Assembly: GCA_023375785.1 (NCBI GenBank)
Contig: SZWC01015163.1
Span: 1-36,284, forward strand
Direction of reading: 5' to 3'
Origin: Penium margaritaceum
Lineage: Eukaryota; Streptophyta; Zygnematophyceae; Desmidiales; Peniaceae
DNA length: 36,284 nt
The notes beneath the pieces were generated by a model. That model made no database searches. It saw only the letters and a program-made list of their open reading frames with translations, and had not been told where the DNA came from. The position numbers and the translations under genes were made by a program. This document shows, in pieces, positions 19,480 through 29,942 of the stretch. Each line of letters begins with the position of its first letter. Position 1 is the first letter of the stretch.

Positions 19480-20463
19480 TTGCTCTGAGGAAGGTGCGAG
19501 TGTGTCGTCACAGCCGGGTGGTTCACAAATTGTTTCTTCATCTGTTCTCGTCTCTCGTGATAATCGTGTGGGGGAGCACAGCTGGCATGTGATGACGATG
19601 GGCGTAATAGTACATATTGGATTTTTGTGTCTCAATTGTGCGCCCTTCGTCGTTGTCCCTCCCCTGTTGCAAAGCGCCCATTTGCAACTGAGTGTTCCAT
19701 TGTTCGTTGCACCATGACGTCCTCCAGTCGTGATTTGGGTGGCACTTGGATCATCGATTCTGGTGCCACTCACAACATGACATGTCGTCGTAGTGACTTT
19801 GTTTTCCTCGGCCTTGTGGCGTCTGTTTGCTCTGTACGCATAGGCTCTGCTCCGTCCTTGCCAGTCCGGGGTGTTGGGGTTGTGTGCTTCGATGGTCCGG
19901 CTGGCCCCTTGTATCTCTCCGACGTGCTTTTTGTGCCTGACCTTGAGCTCAGCTTGCTCTCTGTGCGTGCCTGCACTTTGATGGGACTCTTAGTGGAGCC
20001 CACTACTGACTCCGCGACAGTGACAGCTCTTGATACTCGCACTGTTGTTCTTTGTGCCTCTGTTGTGGATGATCTGTATCGTGTCCCTTGGATCTTTTCT
20101 TCTCCTTGCTCCCCTTTCCCACCTCCTTGTGTATTTGTCATTGGTGTCCCGTCTGCTAAGCACCAGTGCCTACTGCATCGCCGTCTGCATCATGTGGGCT
20201 CCCACACTATGCCCAAGCTCATTGGGACACATCCCGCCTTCCGTCTTGACGCAGCCTCTTTCGAGAAGCCGTCTAAGACCGATTGTCTGTCTTGCGCTCA
20301 GGGTAAGATGCATCGCTGCACCTACCGTGACTCCCGTTCTCGAGCCCTTCGTCCCCTCGAGTTGGTCCATTTGGACCTTCTCGGTCCTCTCCCTATCGAT
20401 TCCTTATCCGGTCAGGGCCGATATGTCTTGACCTTGACCGATGACTTCACCCGGATGCGGTAG
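19480..20463 (+). pseudogene. A2 protease, pre-integrase and start of integrase
   Basis: The main open stretch is 19627-20463. It holds protease WIIDSGATHNM (codons for DSG at 19756-19764) and the LYLSDVLFVPDLELSLLSV region typical of copia. The HHCC finger (HRRLHHVGSHT, then CLSCAQGKMHRC) is intact here, unlike in A1. The integrase core begins LELVHLDLLG, in which the first catalytic Asp is kept. It stops at TAG 20461-20463, a Trp codon in A1 and A3. Confidence 0.88.
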
Positions 20464-21896
20464 GTCTACAAACTGTGGTAGAAGAGTGATGCCGCTCTCG
20501 CGGTTTGTCTCTGGCTAGTGATGGGTAGGCGTCATTCTCGCCACTCGCTGCACACCTTCCGCTCGGATCGCGATGGCATGTTTCTTGGTGAAATTGACAG
20601 TTTCTTTGCCGAGCGTGGGATTTTTCACCAAGTCTCTGCTCCTGCCACTCCTCAGTAGAACGCTGTCTCTGAGCGCTGGAACCGCACCATGGAGGATGCG
20701 GTTCGTGCGATGCGGTCTGTGTGCGGTCGCCCGAAATCCTTTGCCTTCGAAGGATTCGCCTACATGACGTGGGTCTGGAAATGCCTCCCGCACGGCCCTC
20801 TTCTGGACCACGTTACAACGTATGAGCTCTAGTTTGGTCACCATGCCGATCTGCGTCTTGCTTGTGTTAGGGCTTAGTGGCTTCTGTGTGGTACACAGAG
20901 GATCTGCAGGGGTCCATGGTCTCTTCGCAGGGTCGCTTGTCTGCCTTTGTTGGAATCTCCCCGTGGTCGAAGGCGTGGCGTTTTTTGGACCCAGCGTGTC
21001 GTCACATTGTTGAGTCCCGCAACGCGCTCTTCTTTGAGTCTCTCACCTACTGCGATCTGACCTCAACTGTATCAATGTCTTTCACACATGTTCATACGTG
21101 TAAGGTTTCTCGACGGATGGGAGAGTCTGAGCCTACGAGCACCACTCGTCCAGTTGATGTGTGCGTTTGGGCCCCCCCCACTTCTCGGTCTCCGGCTCTT
21201 GATGATCGGGCGATCATCAATGTCGGCCCAGAGACCTCTCCCACCCAGCCTGTCTTCTCTCATGCGCCCTCACGCCCCATGAACACCCATGATGTTACCC
21301 CTCTGTCGACCGGTACTCCTGTCTCTGAGGGCGGTCCTGCTGCCACTCCCAATCCTACGTCTCCCATTAGTTCACCAGCCTCTCCTCCCACTGTATCACC
21401 TTCCCCTCTGCCTCAGTCCTCACTGGATGTTGTCGCTCCTATCTTTGAGCCTGCGGTTAGCCCTTTGAGCCCAGGCTACTCGCATGAGCCCGGTGGTCAT
21501 CTTCAATTGTTGGGCTCTGTAGCCCAGCGAGTGTCAGGTCCCGTACCCAGGCGCTCCACTCACAGCATTCCGAGTGGCGATCCCGGCACAAAGGCCCTCA
21601 GCCTGAGTTTCTGTACAGATCAAACAAAGGTACATGCAACATTTCATGTAGGGTACAATCTCGTCACTCCCGAGTTTTGTACCGCTTCTGATGCAGCAGC
21701 TGACCTTGTGGTCGCCAAGCCTAGTTTTGAGGCGTATACACGAGCCACTCAGAGCTCTCCCTCGTTGGCGCCTGATTCGGGAATACTGAGGGACGCCCTC
21801 TCATCAGAGGATGCCGACACCTGGTGTGGTGCCTGCGAGGATGTGCTTCGTGCTATCCAAGAGCACGGAGTTTATGAGCTAGTTGACTTTCCACCT
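20464..21896 (+). pseudogene. A2 integrase core end and integrase-RT linker
   Basis: The integrase frame continues with stops at 20479-20481, 20656-20658 and 20830-20832. The second Asp (FRSDRDGMF) and the Glu (NAVSERWNRT) are recognisable. The open stretch 20877-21896 carries WYTEDLQGS, GRLSAFVGISP, KAWRFLDPAC and ESRNALFFES, followed by a roughly 170-residue Pro/Ser/Thr-rich linker. It ends with the first RT-proximal motif (IQEHGVYELVDFPP) at a TAA (21897-21899) where A3 has Gly. Confidence 0.85.
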
Positions 21897-23340
21897 TAAA
21901 GGAAGGAAATTCAGGTCAAGTGGGTCTTTCGCAAGGAGGTGAAGCCGGATGGCTCACTGGAACGCCACAAGGCTCGCTTGGTTGTCAAAGGGTACTCGTA
22001 GATTGAGGGCATTGATTACACTAACACCTTTGCCCCTGTCGGCCGCATGGCCTCAGCTCGCGCTCTGTTTGGTGTGGTGGCTCAACATGACTGGGAACTG
22101 CACCAGATGGATGTGAACAATGCGTTCCTCCATGGCTCTCTAGATGAGGAGATTTAAGTGGCCCAGCCACCAGGCTTTGAGGACGGTGACAAGGTCTTGC
22201 GCTTGCACAAGTCCTTGTACAGAATCAAGCGATCTCCTTGGTGCTGGAGCTGGGAGATCACAGGCTCTCTGACTTATGCGAGATATGTACAGAGCGAGGC
22301 ATATCCCTCTCTTTTAATTCGACAGGCGCCTTAGCGGTTCACTGCCATCCTGGTCTATGTGGATGACCTCCTGATCGCGTCTTCCTCCATGGAGGCTGTG
22401 AAGGAGGCAAAGGTGGTCCTCCAGAGTACCTATAGGACAAAGGACCTTGGTCTTGCAGTGGTGTTTCTTGGCATGGAGATTGTACGAGACCGCACAAACT
22501 GGACGCTTCTGTTGCATCAGGCCCGATATGCACGCGTAGTCGGGGAGCGTTTCAGTGACCCCCTTGGCGGAGTGCCCACGGCCTCCAACCCTCTCACACC
22601 TGACGGGCAGGACACCTTGAAGGTGGATGATCCCATATAGATGGGGGAGACGGTGGATGTGACCTTGTACCTCCGCCTCATCGAATCTCTGATGTACCTG
22701 GCCACTACCGGACGCCCAGACATCGTTTTTGCCGTCAACCTCCTTACACAAGTTTCGCAAGCTCCAAGTGCTAGAGCCATGCAAGCAAATGTACGAGTGG
22801 TACGGTACGTGGTTTCCAGGATGTACCTTGCACTCTGCTTTCGCTTGGCAGTGCTTGGTGGTTCTTGACGGCTATACCAACAATGACTGGGCCTGGAGCC
22901 CAGATGGACGCAGTTGCACCGGTTACGTGTTCCTACTCATTGGTACCGTTGTGTCCTGGCACAGTGGGAAGCAAGGCTCCATCGTACGTAGCTCGTCGGA
23001 GGCAAAGTATGTTGCTCTGGGTGCAGGAGCTGCTGAGGCATTGTGGCTGCAGTGCCTGTTCCTTAAGCTCGGTCATTCAGTGCCTGCCATTGTGCTTTCT
23101 TGTGACAACCAGAGTACTCTTGCCATTGCGACAAACTCTGGTGTCTTTCATGCTCGGACAAATCACATTGCGGTTGAGTATCACTTTGTGTGTGATCTGG
23201 TGGAGCGACACGTGATTTCCGTCATATGGGTCGGTATTGACATGCAGCGTGCTGACTTCTTGACGAAGGCACTGGCGCGCAAGAAGTTTCTAGTGGCCAT
23301 TCGTTCCGTTGGGCTTCACCCCTTGCCTGAGAATGGTTGA
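21897..23340 (+). pseudogene. A2 reverse transcriptase and RNase H (many stops)
   Basis: The reading is IQVKWVFRKEV, HKARLVVKGYS (stop at 21999), TFAPVGRMASARALFGVVAQHDWELHQMDVNNAFLHG, then KSLYRIKRSPWCW. The catalytic YVDD is at 22356-22367 and LGLAVVFLGMEI follows. The thumb continues in 22641-22868. RNase H is open from 22729 to 23340 with the variant motif YTNNDWAWSPDGRSC (normally D/S in place of N), SSSEAKYVAL, SCDNQSTLAIATN and ADFLTKALARKKF. It ends in ENG and a TGA stop just before the polypurine tract. Reverse transcription needs both parts; this copy cannot supply them. Confidence 0.9.
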
Positions 23341-23802
23341 GTATGGGGTATCTCTGTGTCTATGTTACAACCGTTTTTACACTCGTCGTTGCACTCGTTT
23401 TAGTGCTACACGTGTATGGACATGCGTACCATCGGGTCATGGGGGAGTGTTGTGATTTTTGACGTTCCTATCGACCTGTACAGTTCACTGTGACCACTNT
23501 CTGGTGGAGCGACACGTGATTTCCGTCATATGGGTCGGCATTGACATGCAGCGTGCTGACTTCTTGACGAAGGCACTGGCGCGCAAGAAGTTTCTAGTGG
23601 CCATTCGTTCCGTTGGGCTTCACCCCTTGCCTGAGAATGGTTGAGTATGGGGTATCTCTGTGTCTATGTTACAACCGTTTTTACACTCGTCGTTGCACTC
23701 GTTTTAGTGCTACACGTGTATGGACATGCGTACCATCGGGTCATGGGGGAGTGTTGTGATTTTTGACGTTCCTATCGACCAGTACAGTTCACTGTGACCA
23801 CT
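23196..23802. other. 303-bp near-identical tandem duplication around an isolated N
   Basis: Bases 23196-23498 and 23500-23802 differ at about two positions, with one N at 23499. Each copy holds the end of A2 RNase H, the polypurine tract and the first 51 bp of the 3' LTR. A real element has this once, so one copy is almost certainly an assembly artefact. Confidence 0.85.
23441..23447 (+). promoter_or_regulatory. A2 polypurine tract
   Basis: CATGGGGGAG before the LTR start TGTTGTGATTTTTG. It is repeated at 23745-23751 because of the duplication. Copia-B has the same CATGGGGGAGTGTTG junction. Confidence 0.85.
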
Positions 23803-24308
23803 CGGCCGTGTCTATGCTCGTGCAGATCCCTGATGAGGACGCAGGTGGGACCGGGGCGTTGTCTGGTGGTGGAATACCTGCTCAAAGCTGATCGACGGTT
23901 GCCCGAGAGTCCTGGATGCAGTCTGGGACCTTCTGCAGGTTTTTTTGCAACTTGTAGGATTTTATCGATGGACTGGCCGTGGGCCCGATTTGCATGTCTT
24001 TGCATTGTGTGTCCACCGTTTGTTGCCGGATGCATGCATGTGACCAGTCGTAGCGTCCGGCTTGAGATTTCGCACGTGTAGGTTCAGACGGCGTAGCGTT
24101 CTGACTTGTCTGCGCTGAGTTACGGCCAAAACAATGGCTTTGGGCCGGTTTTAGGACAGAACTTGCCCTGCCGCTTGCGACACCCGCCGTGCGCCGTGAC
24201 AGGTACTTATGCCATGGACCTGTCATTTGTCATTTCTTTCTTCAAATGCTACTTAACTATTCTGCCACTTTGCCTTGTGTTCCCTAGTCAGACCCTTGCC
24301 ATTGTGTG
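23448..24308 (+). repeat. A2 3' LTR, 5' part (interrupted by A3)
   Basis: Disregarding the duplicated 304 bp, the LTR runs from 23752 to 24308 (about 557 bp). It has an uninterrupted TTGCGACACCCGCCG (24175-24189), the site occupied by B1 in the 5' LTR. It breaks off after CCTTGCCATTGTGTG, about 90 bp short of the LTR end, exactly where the A3 LTR begins. Confidence 0.88.
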
Positions 24309-24953
24309 TGTTGTTATTTGTGACGTTCCTGTCAACCTATACAGCTTACTGTGACCACTCGGCCGTGTCCATACTCGTACAAATCCCAGATGTTGACCGT
24401 GGTGGCACCGGTGCATCATGTGGTGGTGGACTACCAGCCTAGAGCTAACCGACGACCGTTCTAGAGCTCTGGACACTACCACACACCTCTTTCAGTTTTT
24501 TCTGCAGCACGCAGAGGTTTATCGGTGGACAAGCCCTGGGCCCGATTCGCATGTTTTTGCATTGTGTATCCACCATTTGATGTCGGATTCATTTATGTGG
24601 CCAGCCGTAGCGTCCAGCTTTTGACTCTGTACGTCTAGGTTCAGACGGCGTAGCATTCTCATATGTCTCTGCAAATTTACGGCCAGAACAGTGGTTTTTG
24701 GGCAGATTATAGGACAGATCTTGTACTCCCGCGTGCGACATCCGCCGTGCGCTACGGCAGTTACTTATGCCATGGACCTGCCATTTGTCATTTCTCTATG
24801 CAAATGCTATTGAAGCGTTCTGGCACTTTGCTTCTGTCTCCTAGCCAGACCCTTGTCGTTGTGTGCACGACTTGTGACCGTCGTCACTGTTTGACCAGGC
24901 ACTGACGCCTAGTTAGTGGCTGTGTCGCAAGGAAGCTACCACGTATCTTCTCA
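24309..24953 (+). repeat. A3 5' LTR, complete, 645 bp
   Basis: It starts TGTTGTTATTTGTGACG and ends CTTCTCA before the PBS. It aligns throughout with the A1 and A2 LTRs. The site hit in A1 and A2 reads TGCGACATCC here and is free of insertion. Confidence 0.93.
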
Positions 24954-24965
24954 TGGTATCAGAGC
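24954..24965 (+). promoter_or_regulatory. A3 primer-binding site, initiator tRNA-Met
   Basis: TGGTATCAGAGC, directly after the LTR end CA. Confidence 0.93.
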
Positions 24966-25840
24966 AGTGAGATTGGTCTCACCAAGCTATGCAGCAAAGA
25001 TGCAGCAGAGTAGAAACAGTGGGAGTCATTTTGCAGCAGACCCACAAGGACCTATCGACAACGACAACGGAACGCCGTTAACGTCGTTCACCATCACCAC
25101 CTGAGATTGCATCAGTAGCAGCTGTTAGCGGCAGTAAGGAAAAGCTGTAGTAGACTACTGTCGCCAACAGTAGCCAACATTAGCAGTGAGCAGCAACATG
25201 CAGCAAGGCGGCGACAGCGGTGGCAACAGCGCGTAGCGACAGTAGTAGCGCGTGGCGTCAGGAGCAGAGCAGCAACATGCAACGGTAGCAGCACAAGAGC
25301 AGCGTAGTTGTAGGGACAGCACCAGTGGTGGTAGCAGTACAGCAGCAGCATAGTAGCAGTGGCAGAAACAGCAGCAGCAGCGCGCATTGGTGGAAGCAGT
25401 GTATAGTAGTCGTAGCACGCAGCGTCAGCAGTAGCGCATAGCTACAGCCACGGCCGAGCATGCAATCCCCATGTGGCTGCCCCACACGCATCTGTGAGGC
25501 TGCTACTGCAGTTGACGCCGTAGCAACAGCAGCTGAGCGGAAGCTGCGCAACGGCTTCCGCTCAGCATCTGCGTAGCTGCTGCGGAGCAGTCGCCTGCTC
25601 GTGCAACAACCGCGAAGGTTGACCAAAAAAAAGGAGGGAAGGCGAGCTGACGTCAGCATTTCCCTTGCTGAAGTCATCATGTCATGCTGATACCAACAAC
25701 TTCCTGCTGACTTCCGCACTTGCCTTAGTGAAATATTTGTTCGGAGGGTCAAACATTGCCAGCTTTTCAACTCCACAAAAAAACCCTCACGTTTTTGTAA
25801 TTCAACCTCGTTGATGTCTTGGCCCATATTGAGTGTTGCC
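24966..25840 (+). repeat. A3 leader, CAG/GCA-triplet-rich
   Basis: 875 bp from PBS to gag ATG, rich in CAG, GCA and GTAGCA words (25110-25440), with a TGACGTCAGC-like word near 25650 as in A1 (3539-3546). No gene is seen. Minus-strand Leu/Cys-rich ORFs here are by-products of the triplet bias. Confidence 0.8.
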
Positions 25841-26450
25841 ATGGCTCTGTCTGGCGAGAAGGAAAAAAGGGTACTAGATTTCTCTTGTTTGTCCTCAAGG
25901 GTCATGAGCCCACGTTTGCAGGCTACTGAGGACCTAAAGAGCCAGCAACATGAGATGCGTCGCCTGTAGCGGGAGCAGATTGACGCCATCCGTACACTCA
26001 CCGGTTCCTTGAGGATATTCCATGATTCCACGACACAAATTCTGAGGGAGCGGCCGGGGTCGCACCCTCTAAAGAGTAGTCAGCTCCAGTACCGGAGATA
26101 GGAGCTAAAGCCGACCCGCCACCTCTTGATCCTTTGGACGAGGCCAATCCGTACAATCACACCAGCTCTTCTTCTAGCTGACTTCCGCCCGTGAGGTAGC
26201 CGTGGCTCATCAAGAGACCTCCATTGCTGCCGTATTCACTGCATCACCACCAACGCCCCTCCTACAGACTCCTTCTCCATCCTCTGTCACGTCGTCCTCC
26301 TCCCCTTCCACCTTGATTACATCGTCTCAGACACAGGGTGTCGCAGCAGCAGCATCGGGGAAGAGGGGGCGATGGAGGCGCGGCTCGGGCCACCAGCAGT
26401 TGCAGCTACCGTCGTCATCCGGCAGTGGTAGTGGATGCTCCGTTCAGGGA
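25841..26450 (+). pseudogene. A3 gag with two internal deletions
   Basis: The ATG at 25841 (MALSGEKEKRVLD) is followed by SPRLQATEDLKSQQHEMRRL and a TAG at 25967-25969; A1 has Gln there. Near 26158 the sequence jumps from the N-terminal part (DPLDEANP) to the gag end, so about 750 bp of central gag present in A1 is missing. A second jump, near 26448, removes about 85 codons with the whole zinc knuckle; TTCA at the junction is found at both edges in A1. It is a non-autonomous remnant of gag. Confidence 0.8.
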
Positions 26451-27224
26451 GGTGCGAGTGTGTTGTCACAACCGGGTGGTTCACAGACTGTCTGTTTGTC
26501 TGTTCTTGTGGCTCGAGATGACTCGTGTCGAGGGGCACAGTCGGCATGTGATGACGATAGGCCTGATTGTACGGATTGGATTCATGAGTCTAAGCTTTGT
26601 GCCCTTTGTCGTTCCTCCCCATCTGCTGCCCAACGTCCATGTGAGGTCGAGTGTTCCATTGCCCGTTATAGAGTGACGTCCTCTAGTCGTGATTCCAATG
26701 GCACTTGGATCATCGACTCCGGTGCCACTCATCACATGGCCTGTTGTCGTAGTGATTTCATTGTTCACGACCCTGTTACGTCTGTCCGTTCCGTTCGCAT
26801 AGGCTCTGGTCAGTCCTTGCCAGTCCAGGGTGTATGTTTTGATGGTCCGTCTGGCCCCTTGTATCTTTCTGAGGTACTGTTTGTGCCTGACCTTGAGCTC
26901 AGTTTGCTTTCTGTACGTGCTTGTACACTGATGGGACTCTCTGTGGAGTACACTAAAGAGTCCGCGACTGTGTCTGCCATTGACACTCGTAGCGTTGTTC
27001 TTCGTGCCTCTGTTGTGGATGGCATTTATCTTGTCTCTCAGACTTCTTCTCCTTGCTCCCCCTCCTCTTCCGCTCGTGTTTTTGTCACTGGTGTACTGTC
27101 TCCTGAGCACCAGCGATTGCTTCATCGCTGCCTGTGTCATGTAGGCTCTGACACTTTGTCCAAGCTCATTCGGACACAACCCGCTCTCGGTCTTGATGCG
27201 CCTTCTTTCGAGAAGATCTCCTAG
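26451..27224 (+). pseudogene. A3 protease and pre-integrase
   Basis: It lies within the open stretch 26202-27224. It contains GGASVLSQPGGSQ (joined directly to the gag tail by the deletion), protease WIIDSGATHHM (DSG codons 26715-26723), LYLSEVLFVPDLELSLLSV and HRCLCHVGSDTLSKL. It ends at the TAG at 27222-27224, immediately before the second half of the integrase zinc finger. Confidence 0.87.
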
Positions 27225-28010
27225 ACTGACTGTCGCTTTTGTGCTCAGGGTAAGATGCATCGTTGCACCTACCCTTACTCCCGTTCACGCACACTTTGCC
27301 CTCTAAACCCTCTCTAAGAAGGTCCATTCGGAACTTCTTTGTCCTCTCCCTATCGATTCTCTATCCGATGAGGATCGATACGTCCCGACCCTTACTGATG
27401 ACTTTACCCGGATGCGGTGGGTCTATAGCCTGCGCCAAAAGAGTGACGCCACTCTCGTGGTTTGCCTCTGGCTAGTGATGGCTGAGGATCAGTCCCGCCA
27501 CACGCTGAACACCTTCCGCTTGGATCGAGCGATGAGTTTTTTGACGAGATGGACAGCTTCTTCACCGAGCACAAGATTTTTCACCAGGTCTCCGCTCGTA
27601 CTACTCCTCAGCAGAACGCTGTCCGTGAGCGCTCGAACCGCACCATGGAGGGTTCGGTTCGCGCTATGTGGTCTGAGTGCGGTCTTCCGGAGTCCTTCGC
27701 TTTTGAAGGCTTTGCCTACATGACTTGGGTCTGGAACTGCCTCTTGCACGGTCCTCTTCCGGACCACGTCACACCGTATGAACTCTGGTCTGGCCACTGT
27801 GCTGACTTGCGCCTCGCTTGCGTTTGGAGATCCTTGGCTTCTGTGTGGTATACCGAGGACCAGCAGGGGTCCAAGTCTCACCGCGGGGTCGCTTGTGTGC
27901 CTTCGTCGGCATCTCCCCGCGGTAGAAGGCATGGCGTTTCTGGGCCCCTGCTCGTCGTTGCATTGTTGACTCCCGCGATGCGCTCTTCTTTGAGTTCATC
28001 ACCTACCATG
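27225..28010 (+). pseudogene. A3 integrase (stops and frameshifts)
   Basis: After the stop the same frame gives CRFCAQGKMHRCTYP. The first half of the core (27290-27540) is badly scrambled by frameshifts. The open stretch 27549-28016 then carries HQVSARTTPQQNAVRERSNRT, in which the third catalytic acid Glu is present, and ADLRLACVWRSLASVWYTEDQQGS. The WDP motif lies in a shifted frame (VGISPR near 27903). Confidence 0.82.
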
Positions 28011-29160
28011 ATGTGACGTCAATTAGGTTGTTGTCCATCACACACGTTCCCAAGTGTCACGACGGATGGGGGAGTCTGTGCCTACGAGCACATCTCGCTA
28101 GGCTGATGTGTCTGATTGAGTAGGCTGTGTCTCTCCACTTCTCCGGCTCTTGATGACCCAGAAATCATCGTTGTCGATCCAGAGATATCTCCAGCACAGC
28201 CGGCTTCTACCCCTATCCCCTCGCACCTCACAAGTACCCATGATTCTGTACCTATGCGTACTCCTGTGACCGTACTTGTGTCCGCCGGCAGTTCTGCCTT
28301 TGTGCGTGGACCTGCCTCACCTGCTCCTACTGTCACATTGAATCCCGTGTCACCCACACCCACATCTCCTTGCATGGGATCACCAAGTCCCTTTCCTCAG
28401 CCCTCCCCAACTGCGATTATGCCCGTTTGTGAGCCTGAGGTACGCCCCTTGAGCCGGAGTAGCTCTAGTGAGCCTGGCGGTCGTCTTCAACCATTGGACT
28501 CCAGAGCTCAGCGAGTGTCTGGTCCCGCACCCTGGTGCTCCGCTTGCAGCATCGCGAGTGGTGATCTCGGTACAAAGGCCGTAGGCTTGAGTGTCCGTAG
28601 TGAGCATACAGAGGTACATCTAGCGTGTCCCGTAGGGCACGACCTCGTCACTCGCAAGTTTCATGTCGCTTGTGATGCAGCACCCTATCTTGTGGTTGTC
28701 AAACCTAGCACTGAGGCATGCCCTCTTGCCACGCACAGCTCTCCCTCCATGGCGCCTGATCCGGGCACACTGAGGGAAGCTCTCTTGTCACAGGATGCTC
28801 ACGCTTGGCGTGCTGCCGGCAGGGATGAGCTTCACGGCATTCGAGAGCACGGAGTTTACGAGCTAGTCGACCTTCCACCTGGGAGGAAGCCTATTCAGGT
28901 CAAGTGGGTCTTTCACAACAAAGTGAAGCAGATGGCTCATTGAAATGCCACAAGGCTCGCTTGATTATCAAGGGGTACTCTCAGACACCTTTGCCCCTGT
29001 CGGCTGTATGACCTCAGCTCGACCTCAGTTCGGTGTAGTGGCTCAGCATGACTGGGAACTGCACGAGATGGATGTGAATAATGTGTTCCTCCATGGCTCT
29101 CTGGATGAGGAGATTTATGTGTTTCAGCCACCCGGCGTTGAGGACTGTGACAAGGTCTAG
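28011..29160 (+). pseudogene. A3 integrase-RT linker and RT N-terminal part
   Basis: The open stretch 28116-28943 is a Pro/Ser/Thr-rich linker (SPALDDPEIIVVDPE near the start) ending in IREHGVYELVDLPPGRKPIQVKWVF, the conserved entry to copia RT. After a frameshift at about 28935, 28945-29160 holds the next RT blocks (GVVAQHDWELHEMDVNNVFLHG, LDEEIYVFQPPGVED), stopping at TAG 29158-29160. A deletion of about 25 bp near 28980 removes the usual KGYSQ-IDY part. Confidence 0.85.
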
Positions 29161-29942
29161 CGCTTGCGCAATTCCTTATACGGCTTCAAGCAGTCTCTTT
29201 GGTGTTGTAACTAGGAGATAACTTGCACCCTGACTCGTGCGAGATATGTACAGAGTGATGAAGATCCCTCTCTCTTTATCCGACGGACGCCTGAGCGATT
29301 CACCGCCATCCTGGTCTATGTCGACAAACTTCTCATCGCGTCTCCTTCACTTGAGGCCGTGAAGGAGGCCAAGGCTGTCCTCAAGACTGCCTACATGATG
29401 AAGGACCTTGGTCCTACAGCGGTGTTTCTTGGCATGGAGATCTTGCGAGACCGCAGACGTCATACTCTACTACTACATCAAACCCGATACGCATGTGTTG
29501 TGCTGGAGCGCTTCAGCGACCTTCTTGGAGGAATGCCCACGGCTTCCACACCTCTCACGCCTGATGGGTAGGATGCCCTGAAGGTGGACGATCCCTCACA
29601 ACTTGGGGAGACAATGGATGTGATCCTGTACCTCCGTCTCATCGGATCTCTGATGTACCTGGCCACTACCACATGTCCTGACATCGCATTTTCCATCAAC
29701 CTCCTTGCCTAGTTTTCGCGGGCTCCATGCGCTAGAGCCCTTCACGCGGATGTGCAAGTGGTGCGGTACGTGGTCTCCACACCGTACCTCGGACTGTGCT
29801 TTCACCGGCAATGTTCGTTGGTCCTTGACGGCTACACTGACAGCGACTGGGCCTAGAGCCTAGATGGATGCAGCCGCACATGTTACGTCTTCCTGCTCGG
29901 TGGGACTGCTGTGTCCTTGCGCAACGGGAAGCATGGCGGCAT
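29161..29942 (+). pseudogene. A3 RT C-terminal part and truncated RNase H, YVDD changed to YVDK
   Basis: It contains SLYGFKQSLWCC, then VYVDKLLIAS (29317-29328), where the second catalytic Asp has become Lys; A2 has YVDD. Stops are at 29212-29214, 29569-29571, 29710-29712 and 29854-29856. RNase H begins DGYTDSDWA and runs into the B2 LTR after NGKHGGI. The polymerase would be inactive even without the stops. Confidence 0.87.

Larger units (their letters stand above)
9815..24308 (+). mobile_element. Copia-A copy A2, host of three nested insertions
   Basis: The parts in order are: 5' LTR (9815-10248 and 11106-11326, split by B1), PBS (11327), leader (to the gap), C1 inserted in gag, gag remainder from 18435, zinc knuckle, protease, integrase, linker, reverse transcriptase, RNase H (ends 23340), polypurine tract, and 3' LTR (from 23448), itself cut at 24308 by A3. 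Assigning left and right parts to one element is inference. The two LTRs differ by an estimated 15-20 percent by eye, about as much as different copies do, and a gap lies between them. So either A2 is old or two copies have been merged. Confidence 0.75.
24309..29942 (+). mobile_element. Copia-A copy A3, nested in the A2 3' LTR, cut by B2
   Basis: It has a full 645-bp 5' LTR, PBS, leader, gag with two internal deletions, protease, integrase, linker, reverse transcriptase and the first half of RNase H. At 29942 the RNase H sequence (VSLRNGKHGGI) stops and the B2 LTR starts. The rest of A3 should lie beyond the right edge. GTGTG (24304-24308) is the probable left target duplication. Confidence 0.88.

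Noticed and set aside
23500..23644. Second RNase H gene end in A2
   Set aside because: It is the duplicated segment after the isolated N, not a separate gene.
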